Shown: positions 32,690-45,669 of the stretch, piece after piece
How positions within the stretch are numbered: the stretch's first letter is position 1
How the letters are laid out: the number at the start of each line of letters is the position of its first letter
DNA from: Fagopyrum homotropicum
Taxonomy: Eukaryota > Streptophyta > Magnoliopsida > Caryophyllales > Polygonaceae
Assembly: GCA_033239125.1 (NCBI GenBank)
Contig: BSWB01000001.1
Location: 57,703,416 to 57,767,415, forward strand
Direction: 5' to 3'
Length of the DNA: 64,000 bases
The notes under the pieces: model-generated
Told to the model about the DNA's origin: nothing
The model's input: the letters and a program-made list of their open reading frames with translations, nothing else
Databases searched by the model: none
Made by a program: the position numbers and the translations under genes

Positions 32690-32745
32690 ATCTCGGATGG
32701 TTCAGAAAGCATCTCGGCCGAGATGGGTGAGGGCTGGACCGAGAT
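32690..32745 (-). repeat. Keyword cassette 1, LTR c1
   Basis: Perfect 16-bp palindrome CATCTCGGCCGAGATG at 32710-32725, flanked by half-sites ATCTCGGTCC and CCATCCGAGATT (minus strand). Confidence 0.88.
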
Positions 32746-32782
32746 GAAGGGCTGCATGGCTAAAATCATGGCTAAACACAAG

Positions 32783-32787
32783 TCGGT
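32783..32787. repeat. Target-site duplication TCGGT, left copy
   Basis: Repeated at 43088-43092 after the 3' LTR of Tekay-like element 2. Confidence 0.9.
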
Positions 32788-35700
32788 TGTAACGCCCCGT
32801 TTATTTGGGTGCGTTTCGACCAAGTATTTCTCTCTTTTATCAATTCGATCGTAGCAGGAGATTCCTTTTTATCTTTTTTATTATTATATTTTTTTTTAAT
32901 ATTTTGCGACATAAATTATATTTCCGGGTAATTTATTGTTTGGGAAATATATACGTATTTCGGAATTTTTATTTTGTTTATCAGAAGTCGGAATTTTTCC
33001 GATCCGGGAATTTCCGTTCCGAACATGTTTAATCCGGTGTTACTTTTATTCTTTTTGTCTCTTCTTCTTTGTCTTATCCTCTTTTTTCCCCCATCTTGTT
33101 CCTTCTCTCTCCTCAACCGGCTGGCTAGTGACCCCTCGCTCCCGGGACCAGACCCCTCGTTCCCCGCCCTGCAGAACCACCTTGTGACCCCTCGCATCCC
33201 TCAATTGGGTCTAACCCAGTAGCTCCTCCCCTCCCTTCTCTCTCACTCCCTCTGTGTCTCTCTCCCTCTCTCAGCCCCATCTCCCACCTCCCTTCTCTGT
33301 TTCATCTTCCTCGAGCAAGAAGAGTTGCTTGTCCCCTACATCTCTTCCGTCTCCATCTAGCAACACCAGCGCACTTCACCACGCATCTCATCTCCCTGCA
33401 ACTCGCCGGAGGAACCAAGACCACCTGCATCAAGAAAACAAAGGAGCAAAATAGAGGAGCCTCATCTCCCTGCCGTGTTCGCTGGAGCTGCAACGTCACC
33501 GGATTAGAGCTCCTTCGGACGCCGCAACTACCGCCAGAGAAGCCGAGTCGCACCACCGGGGATGAGAACGGCCACCACTGAAACAACCGGAGAAGCCAGA
33601 TCTTCCCTCCCTCTTGTAGCTCGTCGACTGTCCTCGTGCGAGACTTCTGTTTACGTCAGCCTCGCACCGCTACCGCCGCCCTTCGTGCTACCACCGGAGA
33701 AGGAAGCCGCCGCTAGTGCCGCTCTCCTTCCTCCGCCGAGGTCTGCTGTCGCCAGGCATCTGCTTCCCCAACCCTGTGCGGCTGCGCCTTCATCACTAGG
33801 GTTAAAAGAAACCCTTCTTCATAATTACAATTGGGCCCTTTTATTTTGGTGTAATTGCAGATTGTGCCCACTGCTTTGAATTTGCAGTTTTGACCCCATA
33901 TTTCTGGATTTTTGCAAATTACCCCTGCACTAATTAATTACTGAATGTGCCCGGATTTGTGATGTTGCAGTTTTGAACCCAGATTTTTGGAATGTGACAT
34001 TATGCCCTCGGTGGTAATTTTTTCGGGAAATAGCCCATGGTTTATTTACGGTTTATGGCCCGCATTTACAAGATTGTATATTTTACCCCGGAAAATGGTT
34101 GAGCGGTTTTGTTTCATCCTTGGCTTTGAAAACAAGTTTTACCTTGGGTTTATGATGCCGTATGGGTTGCCCGGAAAATATATTTATGGATTCTAAAATT
34201 GGGTTTTACCTCGAGTTATAGTCTTGTATTTACTTACACGATGTTTTATGCCTTGTTGGATTAATTCGGATTTACGGTTCAAGTTGTAATTTCGGTTATG
34301 ACCAAGTTGCTAAATTCCCGTATTTTTCTGAGAAGGTTTTTGCGAGTTTTAACGTGAGAAATTGAAATCGAGCTTTTCTTTAGTTTGATGTATATTATAT
34401 AATCCGATCAAATTTAGCATACGAGCTAAATTTGTCTAATTTTGGTGTTAGGTTCAGAAGCGTCCAGATAAAGACCTAACAAGTCCAACTCGCCATCCAT
34501 AGGTCGCCTTCCGTCTTTTGACATCGTGTGAGTATCTTTTCCCTCGATCTAGTTATGTTTAGCATTATTATCATGCTAGGTTGGATCTAGCATAACTTAG
34601 TGGAAATGCCAAGTAGTGGCTTTGGACCTTAAGTGAGTGTTTGAGGATTTTTGAAATGTCTTAAGACTCGAGGTGTTGATGTTATCTTGTGAGAATTGTA
34701 GGGCGTTGAGTGTTTGGTTGATATTGTGAGCTTATGAGGATTGAGATTATGGTTGTATGATCTTGTTGAGATTGTGGAGACTAGAACGAGAGTATCCTAG
34801 CCTGGGTTGTGATGGTTATGATCTGGTGAGATCGGGATGACTAGGAGTTTGTTATTCTAGCATAGTTGTGGTTTATGATCTTGCGAGATCATTGGGACTA
34901 GAAGTGTAAGGACTTCTAGCTTATGAGAGAGTTGTTGATTGTGTGACTTGTTTTGACCAGGCGTTGAGTGCTTTCCTACGGGAAGTTGAGAGCGGTGGTT
35001 AGCGGGATTATCTTTGGGACGAGGTAAGTCTCCGGACTTACTTAGCTCGTATTCCTTGTATTAGCATTGATGTGTGTTTGGTGGTGTATGTTTATTCTTT
35101 ATTGTTTATAACAACTAAACCGGAAATAGGACCAGCGACCTTTATATTATTTTGGCCCAAGTGTATGACAACGGGCGGTGACATCATCTGCCTAGCTCTT
35201 GCGAGAGTCTAGGAGGTTCTTGGCGACTAGCCCGTGCTGGTTAGACGGTCGGAGGCATCCGTACCGTTCCACGCCGGTAAATAGGGACCGAGGCGGGACC
35301 ACGGTGGTCTCGTGTCACAAACCTAAGTTGAATTAGAACGGGATACGACCTAATAATAACAAAGATAATAAACCGGATTGATGTGCTTTTATGTACGTTG
35401 TATGTTTGTGATGAGATTACTTGTGTTTGTGGCTTTCACCTTGATTCTAATGCTTCAAATATTAGCTAACGGTTTTATACCGATTGTTGTAGATTGCCTT
35501 GCATATTAGGAATGCGGCTGATAGATCCGGAAGAGTGGGCAGCCGGGGTTCCGTACATTTTAGGATGGGTTGTTTGGAGTCAAGTTTGAGTATTGTTTTT
35601 ATTGTATGTTGGATGGCGTTTAGTCTTTGGGGTTGTATTTTCGGCTGAAGTCCTTTGTTGTATTCTTTCGGGTTTTTCTTTTCATTGCATAAAAATGTAT

Positions 35701-35827
35701 TTCGGTTTTGGCCTTTATTTGTGCCTTGTTGCAAGATCCGGTGAAATTGTTGTCAAGCTAAGGGTCGGGACCCATTGTGAGGTCCCAACCCGTAGCGCCC
35801 CGAGTCCCGCGGATTCGGGGTGTTACA
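32788..35827 (+). repeat. 5' LTR of Tekay-like element 2
   Basis: 3040 bp. Contains a GC-rich part (about 33120-33800) with small open frames that recur in the 3' LTR, and the foldback GTAAGTC-TCC-GGACTTAC (35024-35041), whose first half reads AGGTAAGT, a perfect splice-donor consensus. Confidence 0.93.
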
Positions 35828-35831
35828 AAAG

Positions 35832-35844
35832 TGGTATCATAGCC
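35832..35844 (+). other. Primer-binding site, Tekay-like element 2
   Basis: TGGTATCATAGCC; one mismatch (T for G) to the initiator-Met type site of element 1. Confidence 0.82.
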
Positions 35845-38747
35845 TTAGGTTGACAACAATGGCACTCGCAATCTTCTAAAGGCCGAATAAGGAATAAACA
35901 GAACCCCACGGGTTCTGAGTTTTTGTTTTCAAAATCACATGCATGAGTCGGGGTAGAATGTACGGACCACCACTCCTTCCGCGGATCTCGGCAGCTTAGT
36001 TTATTGGATTTCGATATATATACGTATATATGTAGATATCTATAGTATATGTGGATTGTAGTTGCTTGATGGACGTGATTTATATGTATAGTTATATATG
36101 TGGACTATAATACATGTTTGGATCTTGTATTGTTGTAATGGAATGCCGGATAAGTTATATTAGTTATGTGGACATAGAACTTATATAGTCTTATATGCGG
36201 ATTCTTATATATATAGTTATATATACATACACATATGGTATGCTAGTATTATATTAGTAGTAGTGGGCCCTATAGTTAAGATGATAGGAACCTATCATCT
36301 CCCTTCGACGACGTTGTTTGACATAGGATAGTGTACATACGAGGATGAATATGCTCAAGTATCGAGTTGAGCGCTACGTTCGGGCGAACACCTTGGAGTT
36401 CTTGTACTCCTTTAAGAGGATGTCGAAGAGGAGGAGTAAAGGTGATGTAAACAAAGGGCAACCAAGTAAAAGAAAACTCGAGACGACTTAAGGGGGATCA
36501 ATATGGGAGCAATACAAGAAAGGGGAGCAACAATAAAGTGTAGAAGCGGTTCTAAAGAGGTCATGATCAAACAACAACGAGACCAAGAGAGAGAACGAAC
36601 TTAAGTTCTTCGAGAAGAAGCGTGGACAACTAAAGAGGTAATCGAGGAGGAGATGAGTACGTTCTAACAAGGTTAAGGTGGTGTTCCATTAAGATGCAAA
36701 GCTTTCCTTAGAAGATCCTAAGCATTGGAGTCAAGATGAACAAGAGTGAACGGACCATTTGCGAAAGATTAAGATACCGTAAGTTAAGCTTATGAGGTAC
36801 CAATAAGTGAAGTGTGAACATTACTAGAGTTATGAGAAGAAGGGCATGGGGGAATTCACGTGGAGTTGATCGGTTTTTGTTTTGATGATAAGACTAAGCC
36901 ACGCCGAGGAGGAGGAAGAGTGTATAGATGATGATCTCAAGAAGGTGAAAGATGAAACAAGGGAGCTTTGATCAAAAGACTTAAGATACCGACTAAGAGA
37001 GACGTGAGTGGATACTAACTAAGGACAGGATATTGAGAAGGTGCACTTATTGAACAACATGCAAGAGATGGAAGAATGGTTAAGCCTATGAAAGTGAGTC
37101 ATATGTCACAACAAGGTCGAGAAGGTATAATTATCTTACGGAAGAGGAAGGAAGCATGGATGTAAAATGAGCTAATGGAAATTAAGGTAGAGTACCCGAG
37201 GAGGGTAGCCTTCATAAGTGTGGTAACATGGAAAGTGTAGTAGAATGGTAAGTCGTTAACTTCAAAGAAGGTCGGATAAAAGTTAATCGGTGACAACTGA
37301 GAACGCACAGGTGCGGGTTGTCTATTGATGTGTGTAGGTGGGGAGAGTAACCCAGGAGATGGGATCATGAAGAGGGGTAACAAGAACTTGGAACATTCGT
37401 GATGGCTGAATATCAGTAATAAGAAGGTGTATTAACGGAAGCATAAACGTCTTAATCAAGTAGCAATTTACTAATTCCAACAAGTGATGGTAACGTACCT
37501 TGTTGGGAGGGATTGTAACGATCCGGTGCGACCTTCTTAGGTCATGGGGTTGTCATATGGAGGAACGACACGGATCAGGGTGAAAGGAATTGGAAGGACA
37601 AAGAGAAAGGTGAGTCTTCTATGGTTATAATGCATAAAGGGGGGGAAATATAAGGGGAGATATGATATGGTTGTTCTAAGGATATGGATGTCATGTTTTC
37701 GCGAGCAACGCTCAGTCGAGGTTTTTGTGACTCGCATGGCGAAGTCATAGTGGCTATGACGTGAAACGAGGAATCTAGATTAGGGCAACACAACAAGCTT
37801 AGAGTTATGATGTTAGTGCTTGGAGGAATAATGAGTGGATCTTTATGTTATTGTGGTTGAGAAATTTTGCCTAAGGGCATACTTGTACGGTTTTGAAGTT
37901 CATTAATACCAAAAAATGTATAAGGTGACCAACAAGAGTAAGAGAAGACCGAAATTTTGAAGTTTGTGGTCTTTATAAGATGTACAAGAAGTACATGAAA
38001 GATTGCAGTTAGGGTCTCTACGGTCGGTTTGATGTTACATAAGAAAATGAAGTATAAATTTATATGGCTACTTGATGGAAGAATGATTATGGTGAAAGAT
38101 AATGTGGAATACGAAAAGCTCCTCCCATATGTTGGGATGTCAGAGAAGCGAAGAAGACAAGATTGATTTTTTTTATAAGGCACGGTTAAGTCTTGTAGTT
38201 AGGACCTTCATGACTGAACATATGTGCCAGATCAAGAAATATTATTATCGCCATTCCTTTTTAGTGAAAAGGGGGATTAAGTTGAAATATTGCTTAACCA
38301 AGGCTTCAAGAGTCAGAAGACTCGAGCAAGTCCCTCGAGTTCACGAGATGAAGGGTCTTTGAAAGAGGACGGTCGAAATTGTAGCTACATATAAAGCAAT
38401 ACGCATGTTTGAAGGACGTCATCCCAAGAGATTGGGATAGATCCTTAGTGTCATGACCACTTGTAAAGTGATAAGACAAGATTGTGTTGGTTATTACGAT
38501 ATGTGATGGGAAGAGAAAAGATGGAACTTGAGATACCATGGATTCCAATGCATCGGAATGTGGATTTTTCCACTAAGGTTGAGTTTGGCTCAACTCTGAC
38601 CTCCAAGGCACTCTACATAACGACGCTTGTAAAAATCCGTGAGTCGAAGAGGCATTTAAACGACCAGTTACAAGGACGTGCTAATAAGGGTTCATTAGAA
38701 CCAATGCACTGCCACAGGGACATCAAACGTGATCTTAAACTCTTGGT
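35845..38747 (+). other. Decayed gag/protease region of Tekay-like element 2
   Basis: No recognised domain and no open frame above about 90 codons. The stretch matches the same part of element 1 in reverse (for example 37260-37325 against 25845-25920), so the decay pattern is at least partly shared. Confidence 0.55.
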
Positions 38748-39008
38748 TTGAAGTTGTTATGGAGAACACCAGTTTACAAAAAGGGAGACGGTTATCTCCA
38801 TCCAAACATCGATTACCGTGAGGCAAACAAGATAACAATGAAGGATAAGTATCCCTTACAACGAATGGATGATCTACTCGATCAGTTGCAAGGGTCGATA
38901 GTTTTTTCTAAGAATGATTTAAGGTCAGATTGTCACCAATTGAGAATCCGAGACTGGGATATTGAAAATACGGTATGCCGGACAAACCATGGTCACTATG
39001 AGTTGTAG
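38748..39008 (+). pseudogene. Reverse-transcriptase fragment, Tekay-like element 2
   Basis: An 86-residue open piece covers the start of the Ty3/gypsy reverse-transcriptase domain: PVYKKGDG, then DYREANKITMKDKYPLQRMD, then QGSIVFSKNDLRSD and HQLRIRD. The normally conserved hydrophobic residue in FSKxDL is Asn here. The YxDD motif that should follow is not in frame. It is too short and too damaged to make an enzyme. Confidence 0.88.
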
Positions 39009-39589
39009 TGTTCCATATGGGCTTACTAATGCGCCGGATAAAATATTTCGGTCTACTCTCGAAGAAGAGAGACATTGTATGAAAGGTTACAAGTTTTCTT
39101 AGATGTGCTGGCCATTACCGGATTTGTGGAGAGATTCTCTAAGTAACACCATCTATGGCTAACCTACTCTGGATGACGATGAAGTATTGAGTTAGAAGAA
39201 AATTGACAATAGAGATGTTGAGAGTTAAGAGGAGATTCATTAATACAATTGTTTTGAAATTGTCTCGAGGTATGAGGGGTTTGAAATGTACAAGCGGTTC
39301 TCCCAGACAAAGTCTTGATGGAGTATTGAGGAACGATGTAAAATTAATAGTGTACGTGTCTCGTGACTAGAAGCAGTGTGAAGGAAAGTACTTCCTTCGT
39401 TACTTGGAACTCGTGGCAAGAAATGAGAAGACGTAACATCAAAATTTGGTTTGACAAGAACCAAAGCCAACGGTGTAAATTGGAAATCCGATCTTCTTTG
39501 TTAGAGACAATAAAAGAGACACGTAATGGAAATACTGTATTGAGAAAGACCCGAGAAGGAAGTTGAGATTCCGATATATCGGACCTTTT

Positions 39590-39770
39590 TAAAATCTTAG
39601 CGCAAGTTGGGAAAGTTGTTACCGATTGGCGTGACCTTCGAGAGTAAGGGTGTTTCCCTGGGGTTCATGTGCACCAGTCGAGGGAGTACGTACATGACTC
39701 GAGACATGTAGTTCGTTGTGATGATCTAGTCGAGACGAGGAGCCAACAAGGCTAACTGGAAGACGTAGGA
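39590..39770 (+). pseudogene. Pol C-terminal trace, Tekay-like element 2
   Basis: Residues around GVHVHQSREYVHDSRHVV resemble the VHPIFHVSQLREYIPDPRHIV segment seen intact in Tekay-like element 3 (60029-60487). Stops surround it. Confidence 0.6.
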
Positions 39771-40045
39771 TAGTATCTTTAGTCGAGTTTTACCCAAGTT
39801 TAGCGACATCTATAGGACCGTCGGGTAAGTCCCGAGATCTTTCTTTGGTTATGCTTATGTGTTTTGTGACGTGAATTTTCTTTGTGTGTACCTTGCGGGG
39901 TTTTGATGTGTTTATGCGAGTAGACTTTGGATTAGAGGGCCGTAGTTGCCACGTTATATTGTTCCGAGCGGTTAGTGAGACGTGAGTGTTCGAGAGCTCG
40001 GGTTTAGCAAGTTTCGGGACAAAACTTGTTTTTAGGGGGACCTGA

Positions 40046-43000
40046 TGTAACGCCCCGTTTATTTGGGTGTGTTTTGACCATGTATTTCTCTCTTTTATCA
40101 ATTCGATCGTAGCACGAGATTCCTTTTTATCTTTTTTATTATTATTATTTTTTTTTAATATTTTGCGACATAAATTATATTTCCGGGTAATTTATTGTTT
40201 GGGAAACATATACGTATTTCCGAATTTTTATTTTGTTTGTCAGAAGTCGGAATTTTTCCGATCCGGGAATTTCCGTTCCGAACGTGTTTAATCCGGTGTT
40301 AATTTTATTCTTTTTGTCTCTTCTTCTTTGTCTTATCCTCTTTTTTTCCCCCATCTTGTTCCTTCTCTCTCCTCAACCGGCTGGCTAGTGACCCCTTGCT
40401 CCCGGGACCAGACCCCTCGTTCCCCACCCTGCAGAACCACCTTGTGACCCCTCGCATCCCTCAATTGGGTCTAACCCAGCAGCTCCTCCCCTCCCTTCTC
40501 TCTCACTCCCTCTTTGTCTCTCTCCCTCTCTCAGCCCCATCTCCCACCTCCCTTCTCTGTTTCATCTTCCTCGAGCAAGAGGAGTTGCTTGTCCCCTACA
40601 TCTCTTCCGTCTCCATCTAGCAACACCAGCGCACTTCACCACGCATCTCATCTCCGTGCAACTCGCCGGAGGAACCAAGACCACCTGCATCAAGAAAACA
40701 AAGGAGCAAAATAGAGGAGCCTCATCTCCCTGCCGTCTTCGCTGGAGCTGCAACGTCACCGGATTAGAGCTCCTTCGGACGCCGCAACTACCGCCAGAGA
40801 AGCCGAGTCGCACCACCGGGGATGAGAACGGCCACCCCTGAAACAACCGGAGAAGCCATATCTTCCCTCCCTCTTGTAGCTCGTCGACTGTCCACGCGCG
40901 AGACTTCTGTTTACGTCAGCCTCGCACCGCTGCCGCCGCCCTTCGCGCTACCACCGGAGAAGGAAGCCGCCGCCAGTGCCGCTCTCCTTCCTCCGCCGAG
41001 GTCTGCTGTCGCCAGGCATCTGCTTCCCCAACCCTGTGCGGCTGCGCCTTCATCACTAGGGTTAAAAGAAACCCTTCTTCATAATTACAATCGGGCCCTT
41101 TTATTTTGGTGTAATTGCAGATTGTGCCCACTGCTTTGAATTTGCAGTTTTGACCCCATATTTCTGGATTTTTGCAAATTACCCCTGCACTAATTAATTA
41201 CTGAATGTGCCCGGATTTGTGATATTGCAGTTTTGAACCCAGATTTTTGGAATGTGACATTATGCCCTCGGTGGTAATTTTTTCGGGAAATAGCCCATGG
41301 TTTATTTACGGTTTATGGCCCGCATTTACAAGATTGTATATTTTACCCCGGAAAATGGTTGAGCGGTTTTGTTTCGTCCTTGGCTTTGAAAATAAGTTTT
41401 ACCTTGGGTTTATGATGCGGTATGGGTTGCCCGGAAAATATATTTATGGATTCTAAAATTGGGTTTTACCTCGAGTTATAGTCTTGTATTTACTTACACG
41501 ATGTTTTATGCCTTGTTGGATTAATTCGGATTTACGGTTCAAGTTGTAATTTCGGTTATGACCAAGTTGCTAAATTCCCGTATTTTTCTGAGAAGGTTTT
41601 TGCGAGTTTTAACGTGAGAAATTGAAATCGAGCTTTTCTTTAGTTTGATGTATATTATATATTCCGATCAAATTTAGCATACGAGCTAAATTTGTCTAAT
41701 TTTGGTGTTAGGTTCAGAAGCGTCCAGATAAAGACCTAACAAGTCCAACTCGCCATCCATAGGTCGCCTTCCGTCTTTTGACATCGTGTGAGTATCTTTT
41801 CCCTCGATCTAGTTATGTTTAGCATTATTATCATGCTAGGTTGGATCTAGCATAACTTAGTGGAAATGCCAAGTAGTGGCTTTGGACCTTAAGTGAGTGT
41901 TTGAGGATTTTTGAAATGTCTTAAGACTCGAGGTGTTGATGTTATCTTGTGAGAATTGTAGGGCGTTGAGTGTTTGGTTGATATTGTGAGCTTATGAGGA
42001 TTGAGATTATGGTTGTATGATCTTGTTGAGATTGTGGAGACTAGAACGAGAGTATCCTAGCCTGGGTTGTGATGGTTATGATCTGGTGAGATCGGGATGA
42101 CTAGGAGTTTGTTATTCTAGCATAGTTGTGGTTTATGATCTTGCGAGATCATTGGGACTAGAAGTGTAAGGACTTCTAGCTTATGAGAGAGTTGTTGATT
42201 GTGTGACTTGTTTTGACCAGGCGTTGAGTGCTTTCCTACGGGAAGTTGAGAGCGGTGGTTAGCGGGATTATCTTTGGGACGAGGTAAGTCTCCGGACTTA
42301 CTTAGCTCGTATTCCTTGTATTAGCATTGATGTGTGTTTGGTGGTGTATGTTTATTCTTTATTGTTTATAACAACTAAACCGGAAATAGGACCAGCGACC
42401 TTTATATTATTTTGGCCCAAGTGTATGACAACGGGCGGTGACATCATCTGCCTAGCTCTTGCGAGAGTCTAGGAGGTTCTTGGCGACTAGCCCGTGCTGG
42501 TTAGACGGTCGGAGGCATCCGTACCGTTCCACGCCGGTAAGTAGGGACTGAGGCGGGACCACGGTGGTCTCGTGTCACAAACCTAAGTTGAATTAGAACG
42601 GGATACGACCTAATAATAACAAAGATAATAAACCGGATTGATGTGCTTTTATGTACGTTGTATGTTTGTGATGAGATTACTTGTGTTTGTGCCTTTCACC
42701 TTGATTCTAATGCTTCGAATATTAGCTAACGGTTTTATACCGATTGTTGTAGATTGCCTTGCAGATTAGGAATGCGGCTGAGAGATCCGGAAGAGTGGGC
42801 AGCCGAGGTTCCGTACATTTTAGGATGGGTTGGTTGGAGTAAAGTTTGAGTATTGTTTTTATTGTATGTTGGATGGCGTTTAGTCTTTGGGGTTGTATTT
42901 TCGGTTGAAGTCCTTTGTTGTATTCTTTCGGGTTTTTCTTTTCATTGCATAAAAATGTATTTCGGTTTTGGCCTTTATTTGTGCCTTGTTGCAAGATCCG

Positions 43001-43087
43001 GTGAAATTGTTGTCAAGCTAAGGGTCGGGACCCATTGTGAGGTCCCAACCCGTAGCGCCCTGAGTCCCGCGGATTCGGGGTGTTACA
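40046..43087 (+). repeat. 3' LTR of Tekay-like element 2
   Basis: 3042 bp, near-copy of 32788-35827; preceded by the polypurine tract and followed by TCGGT (43088-43092). Confidence 0.94.
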
Positions 43088-43092
43088 TCGGT

Positions 43093-43376
43093 GCATGTCT
43101 CGAACCAACTAAGGTCATTTTCTTCTTCTTTTCTTCATGCTTTCTCCATTGGAACCATGAATCCAGGCCGTCACAAGGCTTGATCCTCAGATATGATCAA
43201 TAATGCATGAAAGCTCTCTAAAATACCAACAAAACCGACAAATGCTAGTGTAGACGTCTATTCCGACGATATGACTTGATAAAGCATAAAACGTCCCGAA
43301 CATGTGCAAAACCATGCATGAATGAATGTAAAAACTACCTAAAAGAGCGCCCAATCTAGTGTCATAAATCATGTCA
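43093..43376 (-). repeat. Solo Athila LTR c1, first 284 bp
   Basis: Continuation of 31220-32787 across the inserted element. On the minus strand it starts TGACATGATTTATGACAC, as does the host Athila LTR at 13062, and has the GACGTCTACACTAGC module (about 43238-43252). Confidence 0.8.
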
Positions 43377-43429
43377 TAAAGGAGAGTCAGTGATCTCCGC
43401 GTATCTAGGCGCGCTTTTATTAATAAAAG

Positions 43430-43975
43430 AAAACGGACTAAGTGGTAACCACTTGGGGGATAGCCTGTCCTCTTACATCACAAACTATACCATTGGGAGG
43501 GTCAACAATATAATTAAGTCAGTTTGAAAATTAAAAGCGAAATTAGCGAGGAAATCAACAACACTATTTTCCTCACAATAAATATGTCGGACATGGACAA
43601 TCCAATTCTTTTTGAGGAAGTCTTGAAATCTAACCACCAAACCTAAGTGAGGATGGCTCCGGAGGAGATCTTACTAAGAGAATGGTAACGAGCTGTCTAA
43701 AATGACTTATCGATAACCACAATCCCAAGCCACCTAGAAACCATACAACACAACCTACAACTCTGTCATGGGAACCGTGCACAACCCTAGATTGACCCCA
43801 AAACCTCAAATCCATTCGCCCTCATAATTCCTAAGAATACCAGTAGTGGTTGCACACATATTCTCTCTAACCGATCCGTTAGTGTTGATTTTGATAGAGC
43901 CCTCAAGCGGACGGTCCTAGGCCCCTAGGATAACCCTTCTTCCTACAACATTGGTCTTTGGGCTTTCTTTCTTTC
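43430..43975 (-). pseudogene. LINE (L1-type) RNase H-like C-terminal domain, broken
   Basis: On the minus strand, in consistent order: SIKINTNGSVRE (start of the RNase H fold), GILRNYEGEWI, then LLRSHPHLGLVVRF and WIVHVRHIYCEENSVVDFLANFAF. These are the landmarks of the RNase H-like domain that ends many plant L1-type LINE polyproteins. Several in-frame stops and small shifts are present. The 3' end (about 43390-43430, TTTTATTAATAAAAG on the minus strand) probably marks the LINE tail. The upstream parts of the same LINE are at 45670-45975 and 47275-48180. Confidence 0.82.
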
Positions 43976-44029
43976 AGGCCATATGTACTCCCCAGCACAA
44001 TATTTCACAAACTCGTGTTAGACTCCCAT

Positions 44030-45668
44030 TGTTCACTCTTAGACGTGTGTAAATAATGAACGAATATAGTCTTAAATATATACTTGTAATAAAAGCCAAA
44101 GAAAATAAGCAAACCCGTAGTGTATGGATCAAGCTACAATAAAAGCAAATATTCCAAGGTCGATCTTAGAAACTGAGGTGAAATCAATTGATGGAAAATC
44201 AAAAATAGAATAGACTAGCGTTGAAACTAAAGAATGAAAGAGACAAAAAATAATAAAGATGAATATTATGATAATCGTGCAATGCAGATTCTAGAGACCA
44301 AAGTATCTAGTTGTGGTTTTCGATTCAAGATTTCTAAAAACAAGGACAAGGCTGGGATCACAAAGGAAAGGTGTTTCTGAAGTGCGAATGATCACGGGGG
44401 AGGTCTCTCAAGGCACTATCCCAAACCAAAGCTCTTATCACCGGGTAAGTCTCAAGGATCTAAGGAAAGGAACAAAAACTCAAACCAACCACTCAACCTA
44501 AGGGTCAAGAACTAACCATCACCGGGTAAGTCTCAAGTTTAGCTCACTCATGCAAGAAGAAGGCACACTCAAACCTAATAAATGATTTTGAATACTTTAT
44601 TACCTAGAACTCGTCATCTTTGGTAACAAAGAAAGGTAATCATCGGGTAAGTGTCTTCCCAAACTTAAATGTAAGCCTTAGAGGGAACTACGGGTAAGAA
44701 AGGCTCAACAAAGAGTAGGATTTAGGAAATCTAAAACCCAAACATAAAGATATATCAATCACGGATCAACAGAAGAAACATCAGGTTGTTCTAAGGAATA
44801 CCTCAGCCGCAGTCCTCAAGAATAGGCCGAGATTCGTTTGATCGATGGTTAAACCAACTCTATGGATTCAATCTAAACTTAAAGGCTCAATCTATCATCA
44901 TCTAAACTACAACCTTTAACCAATCACCCTAGAATCTCAGGGGTTTAGCCAACAACACACATATTCAAATCAAGAAAGGCATAAGAATTCAAGAAAACCA
45001 TAAACCAATAATACTAAAAGAAAAGTAAGAAATACTTAACAAGGTGTCTTCAATATCCAAAAGCAAAAGCAAACCAATAACAAATATTCAATCTTTAATC
45101 CAAAAGCAATGAAATCAAGAACTATCTTTCTCTCCAAGAATTCTCTCAAATCTCTCTCAAATAACAAGTGTTTTTGCCCAATGAATGTTGTAGCGTGTAA
45201 TCGAAATAATTTGGCGTAGTAGTTCGTACCCTTGATGTGATGCAAGCCTCCATATTTGATAAGAAAAACTAGGGTTTGGAAGCTTGGGCTTGGGCTGATT
45301 TTTAACAAAAACCTCGGTCTATCTTGTTATTGATCTCGGCCGCGGTTCTTATTGTCGGACCGAGATTTTTGTTTTTTACTTGCTTTCCTTAGCTCTTTTC
45401 TTCCTTTCTTTGATGATGGTCCAACCCTCCTTTTATGCTCCACCATGCTCCAGTATGATCCACCTTGATCCTTAGTTCTCATGTATTTCATTTCCGCTCC
45501 AAAATCCGCCAAATTTTCTATAAATGCAACAAGAATCCGTGTAGACATCTATTTTAGCAAAATATGAATTATGAGCTCAAGTGTTACGGATTCATATCTA
45601 TGCATGCAAAAGAAAGAAAAAACCTACCTATATGCAAGACTAAACTAAGGTCATAATTAATGTTATCA
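44030..45668 (-). repeat. Solo Athila LTR c2
   Basis: On the minus strand TGATAACATTAATTATG to AGAGTGAACA, 1639 bp, inserted in the LINE. Keyword cassettes of the ATCTCGG type at 45308-45370 (AATCTCGGTCC, GCGGCCGAGATC, GACCGAGGTTTTTG) and 44788-44838. GGGTAAGTCTC words near 44443 and 44521. No primer-binding site or polypurine tract. No exact target duplication seen (CCCAT left, CCAGT right). Confidence 0.78.
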
Positions 45669-45669
45669 C

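Larger units (their letters stand above)
31220..32787 (-). repeat. Solo Athila LTR c1, larger part
   Basis: On the minus strand this is the inner and 3' part of an Athila-family LTR; the first 284 bp lie at 43093-43376 after the inserted Tekay-like element 2. Total about 1852 bp. It shows the ACCCGCAGTGTACGGGTC box (31341-31358), GGGTAAGTCTC words (31742, 31821, 31941) and keyword cassettes of the ATCTCGGCCGAGAT type. No primer-binding site or polypurine tract is next to its ends, so it is a solo LTR. Confidence 0.8.
32788..43087 (+). mobile_element. Tekay-like Ty3/gypsy element 2, complete but coding-dead
   Basis: LTRs 32788-35827 and 40046-43087 (TGTAACGCCCCG to GGTGTTACA), TCGGT target duplications, a primer-binding site with one change (TGGTATCATAGCC, 35832-35844) and a polypurine tract (TTTTTAGGGGGACC, about 40030-40043). 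The 4.2-kb interior keeps a reverse-transcriptase piece and a pol C-terminal trace but no full gene. The LTRs are about 99% alike by eye. Same family as element 1, opposite orientation, inserted in the solo LTR c1. Confidence 0.93.

Noticed and set aside
33562..33879. Pro/Ala-rich 105-codon frames in both LTRs of Tekay-like element 2 (also 40822-41139)
   Set aside because: GC-rich LTR sequence duplicated with the LTR; no domain and no matching frame in element 1.
31215..43384. AGGAG target duplication for solo LTR c1
   Set aside because: AGGAG occurs at 31215-31219 and 43380-43384, but the second is three bases away from the expected LTR end, so it may be chance.
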